A stretch of 64,000 bases of DNA from Leptospirales bacterium (GCA_013297885.1 JAAFIR010000027.1:1-64000), one strand, 5' to 3'. Numbered from the stretch's first letter, positions 15,597-25,261 are shown. Numbers and translations are program-made. The notes: generated by a model not told the origin, from the letters alone.

Positions 15597-17119
15597 TTTG
15601 CTTTCCTTGAATCTAAATGACCCACAATTAAATTTTCTTTTGTAAAATATTCTTTTGCAACTCGCTTGATGTCTTCAGCTGTTACATAATTTAACTTATC
15701 ATAAGACAAAAATAAATCTTCCCAATTTCCAGTGATTAATTCATAATAACTCAAACTATCTGCCATATTTGCTATCGAATCAATCTCACGAAGAAAGTCA
15801 GCAGTGAGACGATTTTTTACACCTTCAATTTCTTCTTCAGTGATGGATTCTTTTTTTAATCTGTCCAATTCTTCCAAAATAATTTTTTCAAATTTTTCTG
15901 GATCAGTTTCAGCGTTAATATTAGAAAAAATTGTGAACAAGTTTGAATCTCGCTCTCCTGGGTCTGAAGCCCAAGCATCAATCGACAACGCCATTTTTTC
16001 TTTTAGCACAAGTCTTTTGTATAGACGACTACTATTGCCGCCCGATAGTATATTGTCAATGATGTCAAACACAACTGAGTCTGGATGTGGATAAGAAGGT
16101 TTGTGAAATCCCATTAAATAAATGGAACCACCGGGATATGGAAATGAAATTCTTTTTTCACCAATGCCAAAATTTTCTTTTACTTTGGAACGAGTTCTAG
16201 TTTCTTTTGCAGGTTTTAAATCACCAAAATATTTTTGAATCATTTTTTCTGTATCATCAAAATCCAAATCACCCACAATTGAAATCACCATATTATCAGG
16301 AGTATAATATTTTTTGAAAAAATTTTCTGTTTCATAAATATCTAAAAAAGGAATATTTGAATCGTAACCAATTACAGGTTGACCATAAGGATGTGAACCA
16401 AATGCAAGAGATAAAAATTTTTCACGTAAAATTCCTTGTCCACGATTTTCAACTCTCATTCTTCTTTCTTCCATAATCACTTCACGCTCTTTGTAGTATT
16501 CACGAAGGATTGGATTTTTTAAACGATCCGATTCCATCTTCGCCCAAACTTCTAAACGATTGGAAGGCAATTTAATTTGGTAATTTGTAACATCATGAGA
16601 AGTGTATGCATTAAAACCAACTTGTCCATGAAGTTCATAGATATAAGTGTCTTCAGATGGAATGATAAATTCATTTTGTTTTTCTTCAATTGATTTCAAA
16701 CGTCTTTCAAGTCTTGTGATTCTATTTTCTAAATCCTGAGGAACTTTTCGTTTAACATCTAATAAGGCTCTTCTTTGGAGTTTTAATTTATCTAGCTCTG
16801 AGCCAGTTTCTTTTAGTAAAATATAAAACTTTTTTTCTTCTTTAAAATTTGTTGTGCCAACATTATCTGTGCCTTTAAAAAGCATATGCTCCAACAAATG
16901 TGCAGTTCCACTTAAATCTTTGGTTTCATCCACTGAACCAACTTTAAATTTTTCATACAAAGCCAAAGTCGGGGAAGAAGAATTTTTCATCATCAAAATG
17001 GTTAACCCATTTGAGAGCTTGACTTTTTTTATAGATTGTTTTAATTTATCTGCAACTGCTTTGAAGATTGGTTCTGAAAACAAACTTACCGAGAACAAAA
17101 AAAATAGAATCAGTTTCAC
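15593..17119 (-). CDS. M16 zinc metallopeptidase, catalytic subunit
   Basis: A 508-residue protein. The inverted zinc motif HLLEH is at 74-78 within GTAHLLEHMLFKGT, and the third ligand is in EREVIMEERRMRVEN. The later block YPGGSIYLMGFHKPSYPHPDS and DNILSGGNSSRLYKRLV belong to the second M16 domain. A signal peptide (KLILFFLFSVSLFS) suggests a periplasmic peptidase that cleaves peptides or misfolded fragments. The start is GTG at 17119, chosen because AGGAG lies a few bases upstream. An extra charged helix at about 95-150 separates the motif from the rest, as in some bacterial members. It is the first gene of the operon running to 12737. Confidence 0.9.
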   Translation of the reverse strand: MKLILFFLFSVSLFSEPIFKAVADKLKQSIKKVKLSNGLTILMMKNSSSPTLALYEKFKVGSVDETKDLSGTAHLLEHMLFKGTDNVGTTNFKEEKKFYILLKETGSELDKLKLQRRALLDVKRKVPQDLENRITRLERRLKSIEEKQNEFIIPSEDTYIYELHGQVGFNAYTSHDVTNYQIKLPSNRLEVWAKMESDRLKNPILREYYKEREVIMEERRMRVENRGQGILREKFLSLAFGSHPYGQPVIGYDSNIPFLDIYETENFFKKYYTPDNMVISIVGDLDFDDTEKMIQKYFGDLKPAKETRTRSKVKENFGIGEKRISFPYPGGSIYLMGFHKPSYPHPDSVVFDIIDNILSGGNSSRLYKRLVLKEKMALSIDAWASDPGERDSNLFTIFSNINAETDPEKFEKIILEELDRLKKESITEEEIEGVKNRLTADFLREIDSIANMADSLSYYELITGNWEDLFLSYDKLNYVTAEDIKRVAKEYFTKENLIVGHLDSRKAK

Positions 17120-17230
17120 AATTTACTCCTAAATCAATGAAATATTTTCAAGTCCAATTTAAAAGAGAAATTTTTTTCATTCTGAGTCCTTAATATCTAA
17201 TTTTAATTTCCTGATATTAAATAAAAAGTT

Positions 17231-17435
17231 TGGGCGAATTTTTTTATTTGTAGAAGCAATCCGTAAGACAGTGGGTATCAACCCACTGAACAGCTGGTAG
17301 CTCTACCAGCTGTCTAAATTAATGAATACTGCTATCTACAAATAAAAAAACTGTGCTTTTCGCTACTTCCTTCAACCACACCATTAGTTTGTGGTTGAAG
17401 GAAACGCTTCAATCACGTTCGCATGCTTCGCTAGA
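17231..17435 (-). repeat. Modular two-hairpin element, copy 3, with nested hairpins
   Basis: Minus orientation: GATTGAAGCG, GTAGCGAAAAGCACAG and TTCGCCC when reversed. Arm 2 pairs 17239-17254 with 17335-17350 (16 of 16). Its loop holds two further perfect hairpins, CAGTGGGT/ACCCACTG at 17269-17288 and ACAGCTGGTA/TACCAGCTGT at 17290-17313. Arm 1 pairs 17367-17380 with 17390-17403 (14 of 14). It fills the gap between two divergent genes, so it is not simply a terminator. Confidence 0.8.
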
Positions 17436-17489
17436 CTTGAAAAAATTTATTGTACTTGACAATCCTAGAGTTTTCACTAATTTCAAGTT

Positions 17490-18242
17490 ATGAAAAAATT
17501 TATTTACATGATTTTTGGATTTTGTTTTATCTCAATTTTGAATTCATCTGAAAAAGCAAAAGTTGATTTAGCTTTTTTACAATTGAAGATAAAAAAAGAA
17601 TTTGTAAATGAAAATGGTGAAACTGAAGCAGTTAAATCTTTAGCAAAAAAATGTAAAGCTCTACTTGATTGTGAGCTGATCGTTAATGGTAGAGAAGTTG
17701 ACCCAAATATCATTTTTAATGAAAATCCAAAAACTAATCCAACACCAAAAAAAGAAGAACTAAAAACTTCTGAACTAATAACAGAACAACCAAAACAATC
17801 TAGAGAAGCAACCCCAAAGGGTGAAAAAGATAATTTGGTCGGAATCACTGATTCACATAATGAATTCAGAAGACTCAAAAACTTACCTGATTTAGTTTGG
17901 GACGATGAACTAGCTGATTATGCAAATGAATGGGCGATGAACTTAAAAAAATCTCGCAAATGCAAAATGAAACATCGCGATAAAAATAAATTTGGTGAAA
18001 ATTTAGCTTGGGGCAAAAAATCCAATTTTAAAGCCAAAGACGTTGTTAAGATGTGGCATGATGAAGAAGCAAATTACAATTATGCCAATAATTCTTGCAA
18101 AGGTGTTTGTGGTCATTATACACAAGTAGTTTGGAAAAACTCAAAGAAGCTTGGTTGTGCAATGGCTGCATGTGGAGATGAAGAAGTTTGGGTTTGTAAT
18201 TATGATCCACCAGGAAATTTTGTGGGTCAAAAACCTTATTAA
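17490..18242 (+). CDS. Secreted CAP/SCP-domain protein
   Basis: A 250-residue protein with a signal peptide (residues 1 to about 20), a Lys/Glu-rich linker with many prolines to about 112, and a CAP domain from about 115 to the end. The CAP signatures are present: DSHNEFRR (His123), FGENLAWG (Glu170) and GHYTQVVWKNSKKLGCA (His209), the last being the CRISP/PR-1 block. Several Cys in the second half (C158, C203, C207, C223, C228, C236) could form disulphides, fitting an exported protein. The biochemical role of bacterial CAP proteins is mostly unknown; sterol or lipid binding and wall association are suggested. It stands alone and ends in a clear terminator. Confidence 0.85.
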   Translation: MKKFIYMIFGFCFISILNSSEKAKVDLAFLQLKIKKEFVNENGETEAVKSLAKKCKALLDCELIVNGREVDPNIIFNENPKTNPTPKKEELKTSELITEQPKQSREATPKGEKDNLVGITDSHNEFRRLKNLPDLVWDDELADYANEWAMNLKKSRKCKMKHRDKNKFGENLAWGKKSNFKAKDVVKMWHDEEANYNYANNSCKGVCGHYTQVVWKNSKKLGCAMAACGDEEVWVCNYDPPGNFVGQKPY

Positions 18243-18259
18243 GAATTTTTAGGTGAATT

Positions 18260-18304
18260 TTTCCCACTCAAAATTAATTTGAATTTGGTGGGAAATTTTT
18301 TTTC
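18260..18304 (+). terminator. Rho-independent terminator after the CAP gene
   Basis: TTTCCCAC pairs with GTGGGAAA, with an inner TCAAAATT/AATTTGAA, followed by a run of T residues. It starts 18 bp after the CAP stop codon. Confidence 0.7.
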
Positions 18305-18389
18305 CAATAAATGTTTAATCTTTCATACAATTATTGGAATTTAAGCAATTGAAAATATTTTTCGTTTTAAAAAAATTCCCCAATACAAA

Positions 18390-18607
18390 TAGCGAAAAAC
18401 GATTGAAGCGGTGTCAAAAAATTTTATATAAAATTTTTTGACATGAGCTGAAAGCGTGTTTTTTTCACATAACCCAATTCTACTAGAACTCGTTAATATT
18501 TATGTTCAGTTTTACTTCCCTATACTTTTTTTTCGATTTATTCAAGTCCATTTAAACTTTCACTTGTATAGGGAAGGGAAATTGGGTTAGGTGAAAAAAT
18601 TCGCCCT
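18390..18607 (+). repeat. Modular two-hairpin intergenic element, copy 4
   Basis: Linkers are GCGAAAAACGATTGAAGCGG, TGAGCTGAAAGCGTG and TTCGCCC. Arm 1 is a perfect 32-bp palindrome at 18412-18443. Arm 2 pairs the region near 18464-18480 with 18579-18596 (ACCCAATT/AATTGGGT core) and has an inner stem TTCCCTATAC (18515-18524) with GTATAGGGAA (18566-18575). It lies between convergent genes. Confidence 0.8.
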
Positions 18608-18633
18608 AATTGAAAATAATAATTTTTATTGAA

Positions 18634-19404
18634 CTAAGATTTGTCTCTTTCTGGAAAAATATCTTGAATAAACTGAATTGCAAAACTTAATAGACCTGTT
18701 GTAACATAAAATAAAATAATTCCATAAAAAATAAATGGAAGTTTTGAAAGTCCTGCTAAATAAAATACAAGTGCAAGTCCAAGAAAAATTAATACTAATC
18801 TTCCTTTTGAAAATTTCCCTCTCATTGCAACTTGAGGTTTTGAATAACGAATTGTAGAAACCATCAAAAATGCAACTAAAACAAATCCAGGAATTGTTAA
18901 AAAACTTGGCACACCTAAACCAGGAAATGCAACTGGAAAAAGTCCAACAATTACTCCTGCAACTGGCGATGGGAGTCCTGTAAAAGAAGAAGGATCATGT
19001 GAAACAGTAAAACGTGCAAGTCTATATGCAGCACAAATTGGAAAAATAGCAGCAAGTAACATTCCATAGGGAAATGGCTCACCCGTTCCAAAAAAATCAA
19101 ATTTGAAATTTTCCAAAATCATTTTGTACATTAAAAAACCGGGTGCAATTCCGAAAGTTGTTAAATCCGCAAGAGTATCTAATTCAGCACCAATTGCCGA
19201 AGTTGCATTTAAAGCTCTTGCAGCCATCCCATCAAATCCATCAAAAACTGCTGCCAGAATAATAAAAATTCCTGCTAATAAAAAAATTTGTGATTGATTG
19301 GTGCTTCCTTGGTGAATTTCTGAAGCTAAAATCATTGAAACAAAACCTAAAGTTAAATTTCCAAGAGATAAAGCATTTGGTACCCAGTTTAATTTAATTT
19401 TCAT
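18634..19404 (-). CDS. pssA: CDP-diacylglycerol-serine O-phosphatidyltransferase
   Basis: A 256-residue integral membrane protein with about seven hydrophobic segments. The CDP-alcohol phosphatidyltransferase motif is complete: D55-G-F-D58-G-M-A-A-R63, then eight residues, G72, D76 and D80. The serine enzyme of the second type, with GAELDTLADLTTFGIAPG, fits well, because the block after the last Asp (fGiaPg) is characteristic of PssA. It makes phosphatidylserine, the precursor of phosphatidylethanolamine, in the inner membrane. No psd gene is adjacent. It diverges from the large lipoprotein gene at 19590. Confidence 0.85.
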   Translation of the reverse strand: MKIKLNWVPNALSLGNLTLGFVSMILASEIHQGSTNQSQIFLLAGIFIILAAVFDGFDGMAARALNATSAIGAELDTLADLTTFGIAPGFLMYKMILENFKFDFFGTGEPFPYGMLLAAIFPICAAYRLARFTVSHDPSSFTGLPSPVAGVIVGLFPVAFPGLGVPSFLTIPGFVLVAFLMVSTIRYSKPQVAMRGKFSKGRLVLIFLGLALVFYLAGLSKLPFIFYGIILFYVTTGLLSFAIQFIQDIFPERDKS

Positions 19405-19533
19405 GAATTAATTCTTTTTTTATACTTTAGGTTTGTAAATCTTTTTTCAGATAAAATTTAATGTCTCAAAAAGTTGATTTACAAATTGCAATAATTTATT
19501 GAAAAAATTAAATTGTTTGAGATAAGTTTTGAT

Positions 19534-19561
19534 TTGACATTCATAAAGATTGATTTAGGAT
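19534..19561 (+). promoter_or_regulatory. Probable sigma-70-type promoter for the large lipoprotein gene
   Basis: TTGACA (19534-19539), a 16-bp spacer and TAGGAT (19556-19561) lie about 30 bp before the ATG at 19590. GGAG at about 19575 is the ribosome-binding site. Confidence 0.45.
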
Positions 19562-19589
19562 AAATTTCTTTTTTGGAGAAGACAAAAAA

Positions 19590-22500
19590 ATGATTCGATT
19601 ACTTAAAGTTTTTTTAATTTTAATTCTTTTACAAGTAGTTTGGAATTGTGGGCAAAATAGAAAAAAACTTTCAGATGCAAAATTATTTTCTGATGGATTT
19701 AGCCAAACTGGAAGTATTCAGCTTTTTACTTTACTTGATTCTTTTCCTTCTTTAAAACAATCTTTTAAAAGTATGAAAGTAGAAGATTTTAATATAAGAC
19801 TTGATACTTCTTTAAAACTTTCTGCTAGAGAAGATGTTCTAGGTGTACTCAGGATGGTGCAAAGGATTTTTTTAAATGCAAGACCCCAGCTACAAAATTT
19901 ATTAGACCAAACTTCAAAAATTATTGGAAGAATTCAAAGAAATAATCCAACTACTTACCAAAATCTTCAACCACTTTTAGAAAGAATTAGAAACTACCCA
20001 AGACCAGTAATTAGAAATATTATTCCAATTACTACAACCTATCTTTTAAATGAATATAATACTAAAAATTCTAGGACTATAGGAAATCAAATATTAGATT
20101 TTGCTAATACACTTGGTAATCAAAATTCAAAAGATCTCTTAGAAAAATACCAAGACTTAGCTGTAAAAGCCTTAAGAACTAATACAAATTTTAGACAAGC
20201 AACTGAGGATTTAGTCAATGCATTTTTAGAACCTGCTTTTTCAGGAGATAAAAAAATTATTAATTCAGTGATTGATCTTGCATATAATATTGGAGAATTA
20301 TTTTATAAAAGAGCAGGTAGAAGTAACGATACGTCTTCTGAAACAGTAATCAAAACCTTAATGGTGAACCTTGAAAAAAATTTTACGATTGGTGGATCAA
20401 ATCACCAAGGAATTAATTCTTATCAAGATTTGAATTCCCCAGTAATTAAATCTGCTGAACTAAATAATATATCAATTGATTTATTTGTTTTACTAAGACA
20501 ATTTATTCAACCTGCAATTGTTCCAGTAACTAAAGAAGCAAATGTAATTTTAGCAGATAAACTCATTCAAAATATGTCATTATTATCATTTACATCAAAT
20601 ATAACTGGAGCTGAAGAATCTCTTCTTGATATGATGAATCTTGATTCAAATGGTAGAGATCGGAGAACAAATACAGGAAGTAATATTTTGTCAGCACTAG
20701 AAAGTTTATTTTATACTTTATCCATAGTGGATATTTTTGGATACAACTGGTTAGCAGGTGATGGAGTTGGTTTTTCTGATCGCACTTGGTTAAATACTGC
20801 AAACCCTTTCACAAATGGACAAATAAATATTGGTGATGCACTCTGGTCTTTACAATCTGTTATGCAATCTGGAACTGCAGTTAATTTTAATTCTATTTTA
20901 ACACTTAGTAAAAATAGCGGACAAGTATTCAAATCAAATTTAGCAGGAACTTTAATTCCACTAACTGGTGCAACACAAGGAATTGATTTTAATACACCTG
21001 TTCTTTCTTTACTGGAAAGAGAATCAATTGGCTCTACAAGTCCAATAGAATCTCCAAATGTAGATCCAATATTTAGAAAAACTGTACCTTGGGTTTTTAA
21101 TTGGATTCGAAGAGTTACTTATTCAGGGTATGGTCCGTATTATAATAAAAATAAAAAAGATGGAAACGGAAATTTTTTAGCACCTGATGGAACAATTGCA
21201 AGATTTCAAAACTTAACAGAAAATAATTTTAAACCATCTTGGAAAACTGCAAGATATAAAGTTTGCCAACAAAAAACTGGACCATCTACAAACGATGTTG
21301 GATTGGGTGGCAGAGAATATCCAAACTGTTCAGCTGCAAATCCAGGAACTGATTATACAATTTATGAAATTTCAAAAACGAATTCTGAACGGGCAGTTGA
21401 TTCAGATGAAGAAGCATTTTATAAAAATTTTCAGTGGTTACTTTACGAAAAAAGATTTGTAGTGATTATTCCTGCTCGTGCTAAATTAGATGCTTCACTT
21501 GCTTTTGAAGAATCACTTTTTATAATAGCAATTGGAAATGGTTTAAAAGGAATGATGGGGATAAAACCCAATTGCCCTTCTGGAAATAGTGCAAGTTGTG
21601 CTGGAAATTCTAATGGAGTTTGGTTAAACAATACTGGAATCAATTTGAGAAATCCAGGAGTAACCTACCTTGATTTAAACCCAGCAAATTTTTCCGATAA
21701 AGCCGGAGATTCTGTTCTTTATGTTCAAGGTTGGGGATATGGGGCTGCAGGTAATGAAGCTTTTCAAGAAGCATTTGTTCTTAAATCAAATGCAGTTTGG
21801 CCATTACTCATTCCAAATCCGTCTCAAGTATTTGGATTAATCCCACCAGTAATTTCAGTGAACTTCCCTGTTTTGGAGAGACTAGGTTTTACAAATGACC
21901 AAGAAGTGACTCCTACAAACACTGGAAATTTTTGGAATAAACGAAATAGATTATTACCTTTAATATCTGCTTTATTAAAAACATTAGATGATCAAACAGA
22001 TGTTGCCACAAACAAAAATGCATATAGTTTATTAATTGATCTTGCTAAATTATTATCAAGACCTTATATTTTCAAAGATTTTGACAATACTGAAATTATA
22101 AATCCTCAGTATCCCACTAAACCAAGAATAGTTTCTTTTCGTTTAATAGATGACAACCCAATAAGAAATGCTACAGCAACAAGAGGAGAATACCAACCAA
22201 CAGAAATTGTAAACTCACCTATAAGTTTTCTTATTGAAAGTCAAAAAAGATTTCAAAATGGTGTTTTAAATTTAGTTGCAAAAACTGATCTTGTAACATC
22301 ATTATTAAAACTAGTTTCTATTCTGGGTGAGCCTAGTAGAACAATTCCTAGAAATAAATTAATTAACGCTCTTCAAAGAATGTCTACTGAAATAAAAATT
22401 AGTTCTGACGGAGCTATTTTAACTTCACAATTTAATTTTCAAACATGGGTTTCTGAACAAGTTACCGAGCTTGCAAATTATCCCGATACTCGTTCTACAA

Positions 22501-23096
22501 ATCTAAGAGATTCTTCATGGGCAGGAGTAGATGATTCACTTGCATTTGTGAGAGATTATTTTTCAAAAACATCTGGTTACTCTTTGGTAAAAAGTTTAGA
22601 CTTTATTTTACAGATGGTAATTGATTTAAAACCAAGCACAGTAGAAATAAAATCTGCTTTAGATTTGGTAGATTCTTTATTATCTAAAGAAGCAAATGGG
22701 AAATACAATTTAACGAATATTCTAACTGATTTTGTTCCACCAATTCTTTTACAAATGGCACCAAATGGTAGAAATTTTTTTGGAGTATTTTATTCGCTTG
22801 CAGCAACAAATGGGTTTGTAAATTATATGGAAAATAATATGAGCTTTGCTCCATTCCAAATAAAAAATTTAATTTCAGATACTGAAAATTTATTAAACTC
22901 AAATATGGTTCGCACAACTGAAAATTCTGGGAACTCGTTATTGTTTTCTGCTGGAACACTAATTTCTTTATTTGCTGATATTTATGAGTATGGAAAAAAA
23001 ATGGATGCAGTTGGGTTTCCATTTGCAGATGGATTAAATGTGAATGAAAACACTTCTGTTTGGCAAAGACTAAATATTATCTTGAGTACAAAATAA
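19590..23096 (+). CDS. Large lipoprotein of unknown function (1,168 residues)
   Basis: The signal peptide is MIRLLKVFLILILLQVVWNC with a lipobox-like VVWNC, so Cys20 is the probable lipidated residue. The mature part starts as mainly helical, Leu-rich repeats of uneven length (LLDSFPSLKQSF, LLDQTSKIIGRIQ, LLERIRNYPRP). A central region of about 450-760 has many Gly, Asn and Cys-containing loops (NCPSGNSASCAGNSNG). The C-terminal third is helical again. No catalytic motif is recognised. Large lipoproteins of this layout are found in Leptospira, but I cannot assign a function. It heads a three-gene unit; the next gene starts within its stop codon (TAATG). Confidence 0.75.
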   Translation: MIRLLKVFLILILLQVVWNCGQNRKKLSDAKLFSDGFSQTGSIQLFTLLDSFPSLKQSFKSMKVEDFNIRLDTSLKLSAREDVLGVLRMVQRIFLNARPQLQNLLDQTSKIIGRIQRNNPTTYQNLQPLLERIRNYPRPVIRNIIPITTTYLLNEYNTKNSRTIGNQILDFANTLGNQNSKDLLEKYQDLAVKALRTNTNFRQATEDLVNAFLEPAFSGDKKIINSVIDLAYNIGELFYKRAGRSNDTSSETVIKTLMVNLEKNFTIGGSNHQGINSYQDLNSPVIKSAELNNISIDLFVLLRQFIQPAIVPVTKEANVILADKLIQNMSLLSFTSNITGAEESLLDMMNLDSNGRDRRTNTGSNILSALESLFYTLSIVDIFGYNWLAGDGVGFSDRTWLNTANPFTNGQINIGDALWSLQSVMQSGTAVNFNSILTLSKNSGQVFKSNLAGTLIPLTGATQGIDFNTPVLSLLERESIGSTSPIESPNVDPIFRKTVPWVFNWIRRVTYSGYGPYYNKNKKDGNGNFLAPDGTIARFQNLTENNFKPSWKTARYKVCQQKTGPSTNDVGLGGREYPNCSAANPGTDYTIYEISKTNSERAVDSDEEAFYKNFQWLLYEKRFVVIIPARAKLDASLAFEESLFIIAIGNGLKGMMGIKPNCPSGNSASCAGNSNGVWLNNTGINLRNPGVTYLDLNPANFSDKAGDSVLYVQGWGYGAAGNEAFQEAFVLKSNAVWPLLIPNPSQVFGLIPPVISVNFPVLERLGFTNDQEVTPTNTGNFWNKRNRLLPLISALLKTLDDQTDVATNKNAYSLLIDLAKLLSRPYIFKDFDNTEIINPQYPTKPRIVSFRLIDDNPIRNATATRGEYQPTEIVNSPISFLIESQKRFQNGVLNLVAKTDLVTSLLKLVSILGEPSRTIPRNKLINALQRMSTEIKISSDGAILTSQFNFQTWVSEQVTELANYPDTRSTNLRDSSWAGVDDSLAFVRDYFSKTSGYSLVKSLDFILQMVIDLKPSTVEIKSALDLVDSLLSKEANGKYNLTNILTDFVPPILLQMAPNGRNFFGVFYSLAATNGFVNYMENNMSFAPFQIKNLISDTENLLNSNMVRTTENSGNSLLFSAGTLISLFADIYEYGKKMDAVGFPFADGLNVNENTSVWQRLNIILSTK

Positions 23097-23500
23097 TGAA
23101 TAAATTTAAAAACGAAGAAGTCGCAGTAAAATTTTTTAATTACCCAAAAAAAGTAAAAGATAAACTTTTAGAAATTAGAGAAATCATTTTTCAGATTTCT
23201 AAAAATTCAAAACAGATTGGTAACTTGGAAGAAGTTTTAAGTTGGAACCAACCAAGTTATCTCACAAAAGAAACAAATTCTGGATCCATAATTAGAATTG
23301 ATTCCCTCAAATCAGAAGATAAAATTGCTGTTTTTTTTCATTGCCAAACTAATTTAATTTCTAGTTTTAAAAATAAATTTAAAGATAAATTAAATTATGA
23401 AGGAAATCGTGCTTTGGTATTTGACTTAAATAAAAAAATCCCAGAAAGTATTTTAAAAGAATGTATTGAAGATGCTTTAACTTATAAATTAAAAAAATGA
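23096..23500 (+). CDS. DUF1801-type small protein
   Basis: The start is placed at 23096 because the ATG overlaps the previous stop as TAATG; a longer start would run inside the lipoprotein gene. The 134-residue product carries the DUF1801 (YdhG-like) pattern: PKKVKDKLLEIREIIF, EEVLSWNQPSYLT, DKIAVFFHCQTNLISSF, ALVFDLNKKIPESILKECIEDAL. The family is common in bacteria and its molecular role is not established. It is cytosolic with no signal peptide. It overlaps the next gene by 4 bp (ATGA). Confidence 0.75.
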   Translation: MNKFKNEEVAVKFFNYPKKVKDKLLEIREIIFQISKNSKQIGNLEEVLSWNQPSYLTKETNSGSIIRIDSLKSEDKIAVFFHCQTNLISSFKNKFKDKLNYEGNRALVFDLNKKIPESILKECIEDALTYKLKK

Positions 23501-24381
23501 AAAATAAAAAATTTATTTATTTAGTATTTTTATTTTTGACTTATTGTAAAGTTGAAGCACCTAAAAATAATTTAAAAGAAATTTCGCTTGGTTTGGTATT
23601 ACAGAATAGTAATTTAGGTATTACAGATTCAAATCCAACTATACAACAAAATTATTTATTTGGAATTCTTGGTGATTCATGGACTGATATGAGTTTTAGT
23701 CCAATTCCAGTAACAGATTTAAGAGCCAATTTAACAACAAGAGGATTTAGATTAATTGGGGACACTCTAGCTGGTAGAACTTTAGCAACTGCAATATCTC
23801 AAAATTTGCATAGAAATGTAATTGATCAAACTGGAAAAAATATCAAATATATGATTGTTTCACTTGGTGGAAATGATTACCAAGCAAATTTAAACCAGTA
23901 TATAGGTGTTCATGTAAACATGGGCTCAAACATAAATACAAGAATTGCAACAATTCAAACAAATTTAAATCAACTCATTAACGATGGAAATTCGTATAAA
24001 ATTTCAAAATATGGCGGTGGGAAATTAATTTGGATAATACATGGATACGACTATCCAAATACCACAATGACAACATGCTCTGTTGCAAATCCAATTTTTC
24101 AATCTTACCAAGCATGGGGTATATCTCAAGGTGTTTCCATTCAAGATGTAAATTATGTTGCCACTCCAGGTTTTGATGCATTAAATACAATGTATTCCAA
24201 TTTAGCCAGCTCAAGTGATGGAACTGTAAAATATGTTAATCTTAGAGCAACTCTCGGCGGTCCACCTCAATCGATTGTTGCAAATATGATTGATTGTATT
24301 CATCCAAACACACAAGGATTTAATTTGATTACAAATAAATTTGTAAATTCTATTGCACCATTTATTGGAACAGATAGATGA
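23497..24381 (+). CDS. SGNH/GDSL-like hydrolase lipoprotein
   Basis: A 294-residue protein with a lipoprotein signal (FIYLVFLFLTYC, Cys17). The SGNH blocks are visible: GDSWTD at 59-64 with Ser61 as nucleophile, GGND at 124-127 with Asn126, and DCIHPNTQGF near the C-terminus supplying Asp and His. The family cleaves esters of lipids, acyl-thioesters or acetylated glycans. Lipidation would place it on a membrane facing the periplasm or surface. It is the last gene of the unit starting at 19590. A strict block II Gly is not clear, so the substrate class is open. Confidence 0.75.
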   Translation: MKNKKFIYLVFLFLTYCKVEAPKNNLKEISLGLVLQNSNLGITDSNPTIQQNYLFGILGDSWTDMSFSPIPVTDLRANLTTRGFRLIGDTLAGRTLATAISQNLHRNVIDQTGKNIKYMIVSLGGNDYQANLNQYIGVHVNMGSNINTRIATIQTNLNQLINDGNSYKISKYGGGKLIWIIHGYDYPNTTMTTCSVANPIFQSYQAWGISQGVSIQDVNYVATPGFDALNTMYSNLASSSDGTVKYVNLRATLGGPPQSIVANMIDCIHPNTQGFNLITNKFVNSIAPFIGTDR

Positions 24382-24514
24382 TTTTTTAAAGATGAATTAG
24401 GAATTATTGTGAAGAAACTAAGTTAGAATTCTTTTTCTAATTTTTCTTCTTAAAACATTTTTTCTCCGATTCTTCAAAAAATTTTTTTTTACTTATATTG
24501 ACTTGATTGTTCAG

Positions 24515-24735
24515 ATTTGGGCGTTTCGGCAACTCAATACTACTTTCTTGCGATACTATCATGTAACGAGAGTAAGCAGTCAGGCTAGGAAATGTCCTCA
24601 CAACTTCTTGCGAAGTTCCAAGCCAAGCTTATGTCACTTCGTGACCCATTTCATGGCATTTTCTATCCTTAACGCTTGTATTGAAAAACTTTTCTGCTTT
24701 GTTAAAAATTTTTCTCAATAACATTTTGCCCTTTA
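24515..24735. repeat. Divergent intergenic repeat-like block, richer in GC than its surroundings
   Basis: The block begins GGGCGTTTCGGC, ends near TTTTGCCC, and holds small hairpins such as GTCACTTCGTGAC and AACTTCTTGCGAAGTT. It resembles the end motifs of the modular elements (GGGCG ... GCCC), but I do not find the ATTGAAGCGG and AAAGC linkers clearly. A short open frame of 72 codons on the plus strand is probably incidental. It lies between genes converging at 24381 and 24845. Confidence 0.4.
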
Positions 24736-24844
24736 TCATCCAAACACGCTCGCTAATTTTCCATTTAACAATTCAGTATTGAAAAAGATTTTGTATTGTG
24801 AATAATTATTGTAATTCAAAACATTATTCATTTGGTTTGCTCTT

Positions 24845-25261
24845 TTATTTTGGTTCTTTAAAATCAATTTGAAAACTTCCACCTATACCGATTGTATAAT
24901 CATTTTGGTAAGCAATTAATTCTTTTTGAAAATATTGATTATCAAAATAAGATCGCTTATACCCAAACTCAATTTTAAAAACACCTTTATCAGAAAATAA
25001 ATTTGAATCTGCTGTATAACTTAATCCAATTGCCCCACTTATATAGTCATAATTAAAATTATTTTTTCCGAATACACTTGTTGAAAGTAGCCCATCACCA
25101 AAAGAAAAAATAGAATAAACAGAAAATTTACTAACTTTAATTTGATAATTATAACCTAATCTCAATCCATTATCAAGAGTTGAAAAATTTTCATAAATTC
25201 CTCTTTTTTATTCTTTTGAATTTCCATTCATCATTCCTAATTTTAAATTCATCATGAACAT
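24845..25261 (-). pseudogene. Outer-membrane-like protein gene with in-frame stop
   Basis: An ATG at 25261 overlaps the stop of the upstream gene (TGATG). From it the frame reads MNGNSKE, then TAA, then KRGIYENF and an uninterrupted 106 codons to 24845. The joined frame has plausible composition on both sides, so the stop is probably a recent mutation (for example TAT to TAA). The body has alternating strands (GAIGLSYTADSN, KIEFGYKRSYFDN, YTIGIGGSFQIDF) of the kind found at the end of beta-barrels. A restart at the ATG at 25165 would give a fragment. The function is unknown. Confidence 0.5.

Noticed and set aside
17480-17490. tRNA genes in the GC-richer intergenic stretches
   Set aside because: No TTCGAAT-like T-loop with matching acceptor arms and CCA end was found in any of them.
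18390-18607. Reading all hairpin elements as rho-independent terminators
   Set aside because: Some lie between divergent genes, most have two arms with conserved linkers, and a true terminator is already present at 18260-18304 before one of them.
24503-24721. A 72-codon open frame in the GC-richer block as a gene
   Set aside because: It has no ribosome-binding site and unusual composition, and it lies in a block of small hairpins that resembles a repeat.
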